A stretch of DNA of 32,595 nucleotides from Geobacteraceae bacterium GWC2_53_11 (GCA_001802645.1 MGZJ01000034.1:1-32595); one strand, 5' to 3'; shown: positions 15,953 through 23,834, numbered from the stretch's first letter. Notes: generated from the sequence alone by a model not told the origin. Numbers and translations: made by a program.

Positions 15953-16438
15953 CTATCGAATGCCTACCGACACCAGGCGGGGGCTCAGCACCCGGACAAG
16001 TTCTGCCGGAGACATCCCGACGAGGTAACCCCGTTTGCCGCCGTTGATGTAAATCCGCGACAGGCTCGCAATGCTCTCTTCCATATATACCGGCATGCTG
16101 TTGCGGGTTCCGAACGGCGAAGTGCCCCCCACCAGATAGCCGCTCTGTTTCTGGGCAACCTCAGGGGAACAGGGAGAGATCACCTTTGCTCCGATCACTC
16201 GTGCCAGCTCTTTGGTTGATACCTGCATATCGCCATGCATCAGGACGATCAGCGGAGCGCGCTTCTCATCCTCCATCACCAGTGTCTTTATGACTGAATG
16301 CTCGTCAACTCCCAGTTCGCGGGAGGAAACAGAAGTACCCCCTTTTTCCTCATAGGGATAGAGGTGGTCGCTGAATTCAACTTTCTCGGCACGCAGCATG
16401 CGTACCGCTGCCGTTACCGGTGTTTTCTCCTTCGCCAT
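15953..16438 (-). CDS. ybaK: Cys-tRNA(Pro) deacylase YbaK/EbsC family
   Basis: A 161-residue YbaK-type protein, start at 16438 chosen because the homologous N terminus is MAKEKTPVTAAVRMLRA and the upstream extension runs into hypE. VIKTLVMEDEKRAPLIVLMHGD, QVSTKELARVIGAKVISPCSPEVAQKQSGYLVGGTSPFG and IYINGGKRGYLVGMSP are its usual blocks, including the catalytic-loop Lys region. It hydrolyses Cys-tRNA(Pro) formed by mistake by ProRS and so protects translation fidelity. It starts one base after the hypE stop, so the two are translationally coupled. The functional link with hydrogenase maturation is not obvious. Confidence 0.94.
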   Translation of the reverse strand: MAKEKTPVTAAVRMLRAEKVEFSDHLYPYEEKGGTSVSSRELGVDEHSVIKTLVMEDEKRAPLIVLMHGDMQVSTKELARVIGAKVISPCSPEVAQKQSGYLVGGTSPFGTRNSMPVYMEESIASLSRIYINGGKRGYLVGMSPAELVRVLSPRLVSVGIR

Positions 16439-16439
16439 T

Positions 16440-17453
16440 CTAGCAGATCCTCGGCAACTGTTCGCCGGAAAGCATATCGACTGACCGCACACCGCCAATA
16501 GCGGTCTCCATCTGCACCCTTCCTGCCGATCCGGCCTCAACGGTACCGATAACGGCAGCTGACGCACCAAGCGGGTGCTTCCGGAGAACAGCCAGAGCCG
16601 CATCCGCGGCATCCGCCGATACGAAGGCCAGCAGCTTCCCTTCATTGGCAACAAACAGCGGGTCAAGTCCCAGAATAGAGCAGACTCCGCGCACGGCTGG
16701 TTTTATCGGCAAAGATTCTTCGCGCAACGTAATGGAGACAGCGGACTGCTGGGCGATTTCCTTGATGGTGGTAGCCACACCGCCCCGGGTCGGATCACGC
16801 AGCACATGAAGATCTGCGCCCACCTCCTTCAGAAGATCAGCGACAAGACCGTTCAGAGCCGCAGAATCGCTTTGGATCTCCGTATCGACTTCCAGTCCCT
16901 CACGCCCTGCCATGACGGCAATGCCGTGATCGCCAATCGTACCGTTGATAATGACCACATCTCCCGGCTGGGCATTGGCACCATGAATCGGCAGCGCATG
17001 CTCGACCGATCCGACTCCGGAAGTTGTAATGAATATTTTGTCCGCCTTGCCGCGCGGCACGACCTTGGTATCGCCGGTCACGATTTTCACTCCGGCAGCA
17101 TCAGCCGCAGCACGCATATCTGCAAGAATAGTCTTCAGGTCGGCCTTGCTGAATCCTTCCTCAATGATCAGGCCGACGCTCAACCAGAGCGGCCTGGCCC
17201 CCATCATTGCCAGATCGTTGACCGTGCCGTGTACGGCCAGACTGCCGATGGTCCCGCCCGGAAAAAAGATCGGATCAACAACGAACGAATCTGTCGTATA
17301 GGCGATCCGTCCGGGAAGATGCTCCAGCAGAGCAGCATCGTTCTGCCCGGACGGTGCTATTCCGCTGACAATCGGTATGATCAGTTCATCGAGTAATTGG
17401 TGAGAAAGGCGACCGCCGCTGCCATGGCCGAGAAGAATAAGATCGTTGTTCAC
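16440..17453 (-). CDS. hypE: Hydrogenase maturation protein HypE
   Basis: A 337-residue HypE. It has ILLGHGSGGRLSHQLLDELI, the ATP-binding PSGQNDAALLE, AVHGTVNDLAMMGARPLWLSVG, KIVTGDTKVVPRGK, LRDPTRGGVATTIKEIA, and ends with the diagnostic PRIC, whose C-terminal Cys337 is carbamoylated by HypF and dehydrated to thiocyanate. That cyano group becomes a ligand of the NiFe active site. The start is a GTG with AGGAG 12 bases upstream. No other hyp or hydrogenase gene lies next to it, so it is an orphan copy or a displaced one. It is the promoter-proximal gene of hypE-ybaK-GNAT. Confidence 0.95.
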   Translation of the reverse strand: MNNDLILLGHGSGGRLSHQLLDELIIPIVSGIAPSGQNDAALLEHLPGRIAYTTDSFVVDPIFFPGGTIGSLAVHGTVNDLAMMGARPLWLSVGLIIEEGFSKADLKTILADMRAAADAAGVKIVTGDTKVVPRGKADKIFITTSGVGSVEHALPIHGANAQPGDVVIINGTIGDHGIAVMAGREGLEVDTEIQSDSAALNGLVADLLKEVGADLHVLRDPTRGGVATTIKEIAQQSAVSITLREESLPIKPAVRGVCSILGLDPLFVANEGKLLAFVSADAADAALAVLRKHPLGASAAVIGTVEAGSAGRVQMETAIGGVRSVDMLSGEQLPRIC

Positions 17454-17587
17454 GTGAGTTAGGTCTCCTGAAAAAGTGTCCTATTTTAGCACGTATCCAC
17501 ATCCATGTCACGGCAGCTTTTTATGTTCACATGACATAGTGATTTATGGTAGAAAGGGTGCTTATTTTATAGCGTTTGGGGGAATGA

Positions 17588-18916
17588 ATGACGGAATACA
17601 AACCACTACAGCAGCTGCCGGATCGGGCAGGTTACAAGACCGGTGACGTGCTGGTATTGATAGGTGAACTGTTTGGCCGCGGCTATGCCAACGGCCTGGT
17701 TGACGAAGCACGAAGAATCGGCATGACCGTTATCGGCACGACTGTCGGCCGCAGGGATAGTGACGGGACGTTGCGCCCGCTTTCAAGCGACGAGCTTACC
17801 GATGCGGAAGCACTTTTGGGCGGCTCAATTATCAACATTCCGCTGGAAGCCGGCTTCGATATGGAAAGTGTCAACGGCATCCCTTCTGTGGCGGAACAGC
17901 TGAAAAAGGCCCGCCCTGACGATTTTGCCTCCATCAGCTTTATCGAAGGAAGCGTCGAACAGGCACAAGCAGCCGGGAAAGCCCGGTTTTGCTCCAACAT
18001 TGCAGGGGTTGAAGCCGAGCTGCTCAAGCGCATCCCGGCAAACGCCAACATCCTTCTTGCTCATTCCATGGCAGGCGGCATTCCGCGTGCCCGTGTTTTC
18101 ATGCCACTCCTGAACCGGATTTTCAAGGGCACCGGCGACAAATACCTCGCCTCCGAGGTTTTCTGGAACAGCCCGCTCGGTCAACTCTGCGATGCCAGTT
18201 TCAACGAAGTAACGGCGGATACGTTCCGCTATCTGATCGAGTGCACTGCGACGCTCCGCAAGCGGAACACCGAGTCGGGAGCCAGGGTCCGTTACTCGGC
18301 TTACGGCTACCACGGGACCGGAATACTGGTCAACGGAGAGTACCGCTGGCAGTCCTACACGCCATACGTGCAGGGCTTTGCAAAAATGCGGCTTGAGGAT
18401 ATTGCCGCTGAAGCGACCACTGGGGGAATTTGCGCAACAGTATACAATTGTCCTGAAATTCAGACCAACTCCAGCGCACTGTTTCTGGGCGTTGAAATTT
18501 CTCTCTACCCGCTCCTTTCTGCCATTCGCCGTGAAGCAGGCGAGCAAGTTGCGGCGCCGCTTGAAGCCCGATGTCAGGCAATGCTGAAAGAAGGTGAAAC
18601 GGTTGCAACTCTGCTGGAGCGGGCCGACCGTTATCTTTCCTCCCCGATTCTGGACCGCATTGTAGATTATCCAACCTGGCCGCAACACAATACCCGCGAA
18701 CAGGCCGAGCTAATGCTGGCCAGCTCCGCGGAACTGATGGAAATGCACCGTGACCAGAAGCAGCTGGTCTGCGCGGAGTTATCACGAATAGTATTCCTTG
18801 CGACCGGCCGGTTGATGTTGCACAACTCCTGGGCCCCCTCCTCCGCAACCGTATGGCTGAATCATGACATAATAAGCCGGCTGTTGGCTGACCAACGCGG
18901 CACAGGGATCATATAA
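17588..18916 (+). CDS. Rossmann-fold protein, possible FabMG-type enoyl-ACP reductase
   Basis: A 442-residue protein. The N terminus reads TGDVLVLIGELFGRGYANGLVDEARRI, with G26-x3-G30-x-G32 like the nucleotide loop of short-chain dehydrogenases, and then TVGRRD, where the Arg could bind NADP phosphate. Around 185-275 are FNEVTADTFRY and VRYSAYGYHGTG, containing Tyr residues that could be catalytic. I recall large SDR-like proteins of this type annotated as FabMG-family enoyl-ACP reductases, a group found through metagenomic triclosan-resistance screening, but I cannot verify the match. If right, it would complete fatty-acid elongation in the cytoplasm. GGGGG precedes the ATG. Its stop overlaps the bamD start, and plsY is three genes on, which supports a lipid or envelope role. 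Confidence 0.6.
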   Translation: MTEYKPLQQLPDRAGYKTGDVLVLIGELFGRGYANGLVDEARRIGMTVIGTTVGRRDSDGTLRPLSSDELTDAEALLGGSIINIPLEAGFDMESVNGIPSVAEQLKKARPDDFASISFIEGSVEQAQAAGKARFCSNIAGVEAELLKRIPANANILLAHSMAGGIPRARVFMPLLNRIFKGTGDKYLASEVFWNSPLGQLCDASFNEVTADTFRYLIECTATLRKRNTESGARVRYSAYGYHGTGILVNGEYRWQSYTPYVQGFAKMRLEDIAAEATTGGICATVYNCPEIQTNSSALFLGVEISLYPLLSAIRREAGEQVAAPLEARCQAMLKEGETVATLLERADRYLSSPILDRIVDYPTWPQHNTREQAELMLASSAELMEMHRDQKQLVCAELSRIVFLATGRLMLHNSWAPSSATVWLNHDIISRLLADQRGTGII

Positions 18917-19674
18917 TGCAAAAGATTGGTATGAAAAAAGCGGCAAAACTGATCGGCGCCCTCATGATCGCGTCACTGTTTCTTCAGGGGTGCTCCACCC
19001 CGCAGGTAAACAAACCGGCTGATGTACTCTATAAAGAGGGAGAACAGTTCTTTCAGGATGAGAAATATGAAGACGCCATCGCCCAGTGGAAGAAGGTGAA
19101 GGAATCTTATCAATCCCCCGAACTGACAACAAAAGCCGAACTTGGCATTGCTGACGCCTATTTCCTGAATAAGGATTATATTGAGGCAGCTGCAGGATAT
19201 GAGGATTTCAGGAAGCTTCACCCCAAGCACCCGCAAGCTGACTTTGCGCTCTATCGGCAGGGAATGAGCTATTTCAATCAGATTCACAGCATTGATACCG
19301 ACCAGACACCGGTGAAAAATGCGCAGGTAACCTTCGAATCATACCTGAAGCAGTATCCTGCCGGAGCCCAACTGGCTGAGGTTCAGGAAAAGAACCGCGA
19401 ATGCCGGGACAAGCAGTTGCAGTACGAGCTGTATGTCGGACGCTTTTATCTGAAAACAGATGCCTACAAAGCTGCTATCGCCCGTTTCGAGGAATCACTC
19501 AAAATGTTTGCCGATGCGACGCGGCGCGATGAAGTGCTCTATTATCTGGGCAGAGCATACCTGGAAGATGGTCAAAAAACGAAAGGGCGGGAGACCTTCG
19601 CCCAGCTTGCCCGTGAATTTCCCAACAGCCCGTTCATCGCTGATGCCAACAAGGCCATGGATTCTTTCTTTTAG
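18916..19674 (+). CDS. bamD: Outer-membrane assembly lipoprotein BamD (YfiO)
   Basis: A 252-residue lipoprotein. The signal sequence ends in the lipobox L23-Q24-G25-C26. The rest is a chain of TPR-like helical hairpins: ADVLYKEGEQFFQDEKYEDAIAQWKKV, TKAELGIADAYFLNKDYIEAAAGYEDF, YRQGMSYFNQIH, YVGRFYLKTDAYKAAIARFEESL and VLYYLGRAYLEDGQKTKGRETFAQL. Length, the YRQGMSYF block and the AQxxFESYLKQYP block match BamD, the essential periplasmic partner of BamA in inserting beta-barrel proteins. It starts inside the stop of the preceding gene (TAATG). A second Met at codon 6 is possible. Confidence 0.92.
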   Translation: MQKIGMKKAAKLIGALMIASLFLQGCSTPQVNKPADVLYKEGEQFFQDEKYEDAIAQWKKVKESYQSPELTTKAELGIADAYFLNKDYIEAAAGYEDFRKLHPKHPQADFALYRQGMSYFNQIHSIDTDQTPVKNAQVTFESYLKQYPAGAQLAEVQEKNRECRDKQLQYELYVGRFYLKTDAYKAAIARFEESLKMFADATRRDEVLYYLGRAYLEDGQKTKGRETFAQLAREFPNSPFIADANKAMDSFF

Positions 19675-20096
19675 TGATATCCAGGCTGGCGGGTATATTC
19701 CTTGCTGCGTTTCTGCTGTTTGCAGCGGGGTGCGGAGCAACGAACCGGGATCACCGGGATCACCGGGAAATCCGTGATATCCTGAACATCCGGGCCGCCG
19801 CCCTGAATTCACGCGATCTGCCGCGCTACCTTTCGGTGATATCGGAACAATTCAATGACAAAGGTAAAAACCTGGCAAGACTGAAAGAAAGCCTGGAGAA
19901 AAGTTTCAGCGACTTCGAACAGATCACCTATGAGGCGGACAGACCGTCAATAACCGTTGACGGCGCCAGTGCAGAAACAGTCTCCCACTATCGCATGAAA
20001 ATCCAGGTACGTGGCAAACAGATGAGTTTGAACGGCATTGAACGGCTCAGGCTGAAAAAAGAACCGGGAGGGTGGAAAATAATTGCTGGGATATAA
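19674..20096 (+). CDS. Small lipoprotein with NTF2/SnoaL-like domain
   Basis: A 140-residue protein beginning with GTG that overlaps the bamD stop by one base. Hydrophobic residues 5-19 end in the lipobox A17-A18-G19-C20. The mature part starts with an in-frame 9-base tandem repeat giving RDHRDHREIRD. It then reads ILNIRAAALNSRDLPRYLSVISEQFND, SITVDGASAETVSHYRMKIQVRGK and ERLRLKKEPGGWKIIAGI, which has the alpha-plus-beta pattern of NTF2-like (DUF4440/SnoaL) domains. No catalytic role can be named; such domains often bind small ligands or other proteins. Position between bamD and plsY suggests an envelope function. Confidence 0.8.
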   Translation: MISRLAGIFLAAFLLFAAGCGATNRDHRDHREIRDILNIRAAALNSRDLPRYLSVISEQFNDKGKNLARLKESLEKSFSDFEQITYEADRPSITVDGASAETVSHYRMKIQVRGKQMSLNGIERLRLKKEPGGWKIIAGI

Positions 20097-20099
20097 GCC

Positions 20100-20705
20100 A
20101 TGACAGGAGATCAGACAACCATACTGGCCCAGATGATCGTTATCGGGATGGCCTACATGATCGGCTCTATCCCGACCGGACTGCTGCTCGGCAAAGCGTA
20201 TGGAATTGACGTTCGCAAGGAAGGCAGCGGCAATATCGGCGCAACCAACCTGTATCGTACGGTCGGTCGCAAAGTCGGCATTATAACGCTGATCGGAGAC
20301 TGCCTGAAGGGAATGCTTCCGGTTCTGATTGTCAAGTACAGTGCTTTTGCACCTGAATTTGCGGCTTGGGTCGGACTGGCTGCCTTTTGCGGACATGTCT
20401 TTTCGGTTTTCCTCAGATTCAAAGGGGGAAAGGGGGTCGCCACCGCGTTGGGAGTGTTCCTGGCACTCGCTCCTCTGGCCGTTCTGGCCGCCATAGCACT
20501 GTTTGCACTCCTGATGTTTATCTGGCGCTATGTTTCACTTGGATCAATTTCAGCAGCAGCAGCCATGCCACTTGCAGTATTTTTTCTCGGGGGCACAAGA
20601 ACAGAGTTGCTGGTGACCGTTGTCATTGCTGCAATCGTCATAATCCGGCACCACGAGAATATCAGGCGGCTGCTTTCCGGTACGGAGAACAAATTCAAAG
20701 CATAA
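20100..20705 (+). CDS. plsY: Glycerol-3-phosphate acyltransferase PlsY
   Basis: A 201-residue integral membrane enzyme with five or so transmembrane segments. The family signatures are all visible: YMIGSIPTGLLLGKAYGIDVRKEGSGNIGATNLYRTVGRK, IGDCLKGMLPVLI and CGHVFSVFLRFKGGKGVATALGVFLAL, then IIRHHENIRRLLSGTE. It transfers the acyl group from acyl-phosphate (made by PlsX) to glycerol-3-phosphate, giving lysophosphatidate, the first committed step of phospholipid synthesis in the inner membrane. It begins three bases after the lipoprotein stop, ends the four-gene operon and is followed directly by a terminator. Confidence 0.96.
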   Translation: MTGDQTTILAQMIVIGMAYMIGSIPTGLLLGKAYGIDVRKEGSGNIGATNLYRTVGRKVGIITLIGDCLKGMLPVLIVKYSAFAPEFAAWVGLAAFCGHVFSVFLRFKGGKGVATALGVFLALAPLAVLAAIALFALLMFIWRYVSLGSISAAAAMPLAVFFLGGTRTELLVTVVIAAIVIIRHHENIRRLLSGTENKFKA

Positions 20706-20733
20706 AAAAGGCGGCCCTCAGGCCGCCTTTTTT
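20704..20733. terminator. Bidirectional terminator after plsY
   Basis: GGCGGCC (20710-20716) and GGCCGCC (20721-20727) are flanked by six A and six T residues, which makes an intrinsic terminator on both strands for plsY and the gene ending at 20746. Confidence 0.95.
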
Positions 20734-20745
20734 ATATCAGAACAT

Positions 20746-21483
20746 CTATTCCTGCGATGTCGGCAGCGGAGTTTTCGGCAGCAGTTTGCGGAGATTATTC
20801 AGGCCGATCTTGTAGTTGCCGGACACCGTAACATATCCCCGATACACATCGGAAACATCCGTCACCTTCGCCAGAAACCAGGCTTCTCTCCGCGCTTCTT
20901 CTTTCGTCTCCGGAGCCATGTAAACACCGTCATTCACATGACCTTCAAACGCGATAACCTGAGTGCCGAGCCGAATGTCACCTTCTTGCGCTATCGCACT
21001 TTGATAATAAAATTTGCTCCAGACGTTGCTCCCGTCTGTAATTTTGAAAAACTCCGCTTCACCTTTAGTCCGTGCCGAGGGCTCCGTCACCATTTTACTC
21101 AGAGTGACGTAAATATATGAACTCTTTTCGAGAGCCCTTTTTGAAACGAAATAATCGTCCTTCTGGATGAAATGCTCATCGTCTATCGCCTCACCCGCCT
21201 CTCCGGCAGCGGGGCGATGACGTTCCGGTTCCTTGAAAGAGGAACCGCCCTGAGACGGTTTCGCCCCTTTCGCCCCCTTTGCGGACCCGCCCTTTTCCTT
21301 GTTCAGAAGCGTATCCTTGGCAGCATCGTAGGTGCCTTCAGCTGTTTCATTCACCGCACGGGTGCCGATCCGTTGTTTGGCTCCCTCAACCGCGTTGTCA
21401 AACCAGCCTGCCGTTACCGGCGGCACAGCACAGAACGTCAGCAGAACAAAGAGTGCAGCTTTCTTCCCGACAGAGTTCAACAT
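20746..21483 (-). CDS. Exported protein of unknown function
   Basis: A 245-residue product with a signal peptide (MLNSVGKKAALFVLLTFCAVPPVTA, cleavage before GW). A short domain GWFDNAVEGAKQRIGTRAVNETAEGTYDAAKD follows, and then a low-complexity Gly/Ser/Lys/Ala linker at about 63-85 (GGSAKGAKGAKPSQGG). The C-terminal part (about 105-235) is beta-rich: YFVSKRALEKSSYIYVTLSKMV, EGDIRLGTQVIAFEGHVNDGVYMAPETKEEARREAWFLAKVTDV and GYVTVSGNYKIGLNNLRKL. I do not recognise the family. AGGAGG precedes the ATG. It is monocistronic, with a terminator directly behind it. Confidence 0.78.
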   Translation of the reverse strand: MLNSVGKKAALFVLLTFCAVPPVTAGWFDNAVEGAKQRIGTRAVNETAEGTYDAAKDTLLNKEKGGSAKGAKGAKPSQGGSSFKEPERHRPAAGEAGEAIDDEHFIQKDDYFVSKRALEKSSYIYVTLSKMVTEPSARTKGEAEFFKITDGSNVWSKFYYQSAIAQEGDIRLGTQVIAFEGHVNDGVYMAPETKEEARREAWFLAKVTDVSDVYRGYVTVSGNYKIGLNNLRKLLPKTPLPTSQE

Positions 21484-21637
21484 GGCCTAACCTCCTGAAT
21501 AAATTAAAACCTGCAGGGAGTATACTGCCGTTTTTCCAAAAAACAAGATGAGATTAATCAGATATTCAGCGTTTTGGCAGGAAGATTCCGGGAGGCAAGG
21601 ATTGCGATAAAGAATCCTTTGTAGTGGCACAGCAGAA

Positions 21638-22132
21638 TTAATGCCCCGGAACGGAACCCCGCATGACACCCGGCGGCCTGATGAATGTCAAAAAACGTTC
21701 CAGCAGTAGATCCGCCTCAGCGCGGTTGCCCGAGCGGCGCAAAACCTCAATAACACACTCAGCCGTGCAGAGACCAAATTCTTTCTGATTCTTCCTGAGG
21801 TTGTACACCGATTTTGTACCGGTATCCAGGCTGATCCTCCGGATACTTTGAAGATAGGGGCTGCGCTGGTGGATTTTGCGCGCCTCATGCCAGGTTCCGT
21901 CAATAAGGATCACCTGGCGAATGTCCGACAGGTCGTCGCCCGCTTCATCCGCAGCTCCGGGATAAATCAGCGCCACACCACCGGCGTCGATTTCCTCAAG
22001 CAGACGGGCAGGCGGATTCATTCGATCCCAGCAGATCTGTTCCGCTGAATCGCCCAGAACATCGACCACAAGCTGGCCAGTATTTGATCGTTTAGCGAAC
22101 TCTTTTGAATGGGTAAGCAGGGTAATTTTCAT
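21638..22132 (-). CDS. DTW-domain tRNA-uridine aminocarboxypropyltransferase-like protein
   Basis: A 164-residue protein of the DTW family (TapT/TuaA-like). The name-giving motif is seen as ILIDGTWHEARKI, followed by LRKNQKEFGLCTAECVIEVL, another conserved block. Members transfer the aminocarboxypropyl group of SAM to a tRNA uridine (acp3U, at position 47 in E. coli). At 164 residues it is somewhat shorter than TapT (about 230) and lacks the N-terminal CxxC zinc region, so its exact target is uncertain. It shares the strand with the GreA/B-like gene 42 bases upstream and may be co-transcribed with it. Confidence 0.82.
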   Translation of the reverse strand: MKITLLTHSKEFAKRSNTGQLVVDVLGDSAEQICWDRMNPPARLLEEIDAGGVALIYPGAADEAGDDLSDIRQVILIDGTWHEARKIHQRSPYLQSIRRISLDTGTKSVYNLRKNQKEFGLCTAECVIEVLRRSGNRAEADLLLERFLTFIRPPGVMRGSVPGH

Positions 22133-22174
22133 GGTGATTGCAGAGACCTCTTCGTGATCTTGCCGTAAACCGTC

Positions 22175-22654
22175 TCAGCAGACAGCGGCAACACTCAACG
22201 TTGCACCGGCATCGCTTCCAACCGGAACGTCATCGCCGACACGCAGACCGAGCAGGGCGCGCCCCAAGGGAGAACCGGGAGTGATGACCACAATCTCCTC
22301 TTCGCGTTCGCCTATTTTCATCCCTCCGGCCTGCGGGCCGAGAAAAAAACGCCGCAGGGTGCCGTCACGCTCTTCAAGGGTAACAAGAGCCGTCAACCGG
22401 ATCGGTGTGTCGTCATCGAAGTCAAGAAGAGTCAGGGTGCGGTAGTTTTCCAGGGCAGCCCGTATCTCCTGGGCACGGTTCGCCTGTCCCTGGGCAATAT
22501 ACGACGCTTCCAGCGCCGTAGTGTCATACTTGTTGTCAGGGAGGCACTCTTCGTGGGTTGCGGCCTCATGGGCGGCTTTCGCGGCTGTGGAGAACACCTG
22601 TAGATCCGCTGAAAGCTGCGCAATAATGTTCTGAACGATCTGTTCTTTGGTCAT
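22175..22654 (-). CDS. GreA/GreB-family transcript cleavage factor-like protein
   Basis: A 159-residue protein with an N-terminal helical coiled coil (about 1-75, TKEQIVQNIIAQLSADLQVF to RAALENYRTLTL) and a C-terminal GreA-type FKBP-like domain (about 85-159), recognised by EEEIVVITPGSPLGRALLGLRVGDDV. The segment CLPDNKYDTTALEASYI holds Asp40 and Asp44, which could play the part of the acidic tip that coordinates Mg2+ in RNA polymerase, though its layout differs from classical GreA. It probably binds the secondary channel of RNA polymerase, as GreA, GreB, DksA and Rnk do. The upstream ribosome site is weak. Confidence 0.83.
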   Translation of the reverse strand: MTKEQIVQNIIAQLSADLQVFSTAAKAAHEAATHEECLPDNKYDTTALEASYIAQGQANRAQEIRAALENYRTLTLLDFDDDTPIRLTALVTLEERDGTLRRFFLGPQAGGMKIGEREEEIVVITPGSPLGRALLGLRVGDDVPVGSDAGATLSVAAVC

Positions 22655-22943
22655 AGTAACGCCAGGATTTCATGATACCTTTGATTTTTAGCCGAAGCGG
22701 GGCACGGAATCTAACAGAACGGGGCAGAATCGTCAATCACCGGCAGCATAAGAATTCAACAGCCGACGATGTATTTTTTATCTGCGGCCTCAGTGGTATG
22801 CAGGGTTACGTCACATGTGTTCGCTATAAAGCAGTGGTCAGTAAAAAATGTTGATTGATATTTATGATTAACAAGGTATATTCTACCGAACTTTACGAGA
22901 GAATATATTCTCTGCGCAGACAACAACACAAAGGAGCTAGAAC
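22655..22943 (+). promoter_or_regulatory. Upstream region of the cytochrome c7 gene: promoter and 16-base palindrome
   Basis: No gene is seen in this 289-base stretch. TTGATA (22855-22860), 16 bases, TATATT (22877-22882) make a plausible sigma70-type promoter with a start near 22889. Just after it lies the perfect 16-base palindrome AGAGAATATATTCTCT (22898-22913). A related TATATTCT occurs at 22877-22884, so the -10 box and the palindrome share a direct repeat. AAGGAG lies before the ATG at 22944. Confidence 0.6.
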
Positions 22944-23207
22944 ATGAAAAAAATGATCGTAGCAGTATTTGCCGTAACCGCTTTTGCCGGATCAGCATTT
23001 GCAGCAGACGTAATTGAAATGAAAAAAGGGGTTTCCTTCAAGCACAAGGCTCACGTTGAGGCTGTCAAAGACTGCAAAAAGTGCCATGAAAACGGACCGG
23101 GGAAAATTGCCGGTTTCGGCAAGGACTTCGCCCACAAGAAATGCAAGGAATGCCACACCGACATGAAGAAGGGGCCTACAAACTGCAAAGGGTGCCACTC
23201 CAAATAA
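22944..23207 (+). CDS. ppcA: Periplasmic triheme cytochrome c7, PpcA family
   Basis: An 87-residue protein with a 20-residue signal peptide (cleavage AFA-AD) and a 67-residue mature part. Three CxxCH heme sites are seen: CKKCH (44-48), CKECH (67-71) and CKGCH (81-85). His34, His37 and His64 can supply the distal ligands. GPGKIAGFGKDFAHKKC and MKKGPTNCKGCH follow PpcA of Geobacter sulfurreducens almost residue for residue. It should carry electrons through the periplasm from inner-membrane quinol oxidases to outer-membrane conduits during metal or electrode respiration. Paralogues PpcB-E exist in Geobacter, so the letter is a best guess. Positive Lys-rich surface and single-gene layout fit the family. 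Confidence 0.93.
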   Translation: MKKMIVAVFAVTAFAGSAFAADVIEMKKGVSFKHKAHVEAVKDCKKCHENGPGKIAGFGKDFAHKKCKECHTDMKKGPTNCKGCHSK

Positions 23208-23217
23208 TACGCAATAC

Positions 23218-23247
23218 CTGCGGAGGCGGAATATTCCGTCTCCGCAG
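23218..23247 (+). terminator. Hairpin after cytochrome c7 gene
   Basis: CTGCGGAG-G-CGGAAT (23218-23232) pairs with ATTCCG-T-CTCCGCAG (23233-23247), a 14-pair stem with one mismatch and almost no loop. It starts 10 bases past the stop and is followed by ATTTC rather than a true T-run. It may be a terminator or a transcript-stabilising end. Confidence 0.65.
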
Positions 23248-23342
23248 ATTTCACTCCACCGCAGACCGCAAAACAAACTCCATCGCACGCCACCACTAAC
23301 CGGGATTTGTCAGCCTCCACGGCCTCGTCACCTACCTCGACT

Positions 23343-23834
23343 TCACTCCTGAATTTCCTGACCGGGGCTGACGAAGGATATCCCCTGTCCCGAGGTGGCG
23401 CCGATCATGACGCATTCAATGACCGGAGCATTGATGACCTTGGCGGCGTCCCAGCGGACAATAAAGTTGGCGCCGAACCCGCCGCTAACATCCTTTTCTT
23501 CAATATGTACATAGGTTGAAGCCAGCGGTCCCAGCGCAAGAGGTCTCTCAAGGTAGCGCCTGACCAACTTGCCGTTTGTGTCGTAGTAATCAATCGTGGT
23601 GACCCGGAACGAAGCAGAGGGATCGGTGTTTCTGATACTCAGCGTTGCTGCCAGCTGGTAGGGGAGCTTTCTGGGGCCGGTAAAAACATTTGAATAGACG
23701 GGTACATAAACCGTCTGCCCCTTCGACTGACGGATTTCTGACGATGCTGGCCATCCGCTTTCAGGAGCCACCCAAGAAGCCAGAGAGAACAGGACAAAGA
23801 ACAGTGCAACAGGAACAACAGCTGGATAGCGCAT
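23343..23834 (-). CDS. Exported DUF3124-family protein
   Basis: A 163-residue protein starting at 23834 behind AGGGGG; a longer reading to 23882 lacks a ribosome site. Residues 1-28 form a signal peptide (VVPVALFFVLFSLASWVA). The mature part reads QTVYVPVYSNVFTGPRKLPYQLAATLSIRNTD, TTIDYYDTNGKLVRRYLERPLALGPLASTYVHIEEKD and GGFGANFIVRWDAA, which fits the DUF3124 family of periplasmic beta-sandwich proteins. Function is unknown. It lies 76 bases downstream of the AI-2E-family permease on the same strand and might share its transcript. Confidence 0.82.
   Translation of the reverse strand: MRYPAVVPVALFFVLFSLASWVAPESGWPASSEIRQSKGQTVYVPVYSNVFTGPRKLPYQLAATLSIRNTDPSASFRVTTIDYYDTNGKLVRRYLERPLALGPLASTYVHIEEKDVSGGFGANFIVRWDAAKVINAPVIECVMIGATSGQGISFVSPGQEIQE

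Noticed and set aside
16575-17396. Plus-strand ORF opposite hypE
   Set aside because: HypE is unmistakable in the other strand, including its PRIC end; this frame is a shadow.
17825-18688. Minus-strand ORF of 287 codons opposite the Rossmann protein gene
   Set aside because: No start signal or domain, while the plus-strand gene has a ribosome site and operon coupling.
22818-22840. CRP/FNR-like site (CACATGTGTTCG) upstream of the cytochrome
   Set aside because: Only one half resembles TGTGA/TCACA; spacing and symmetry are not right for CRP or FNR.
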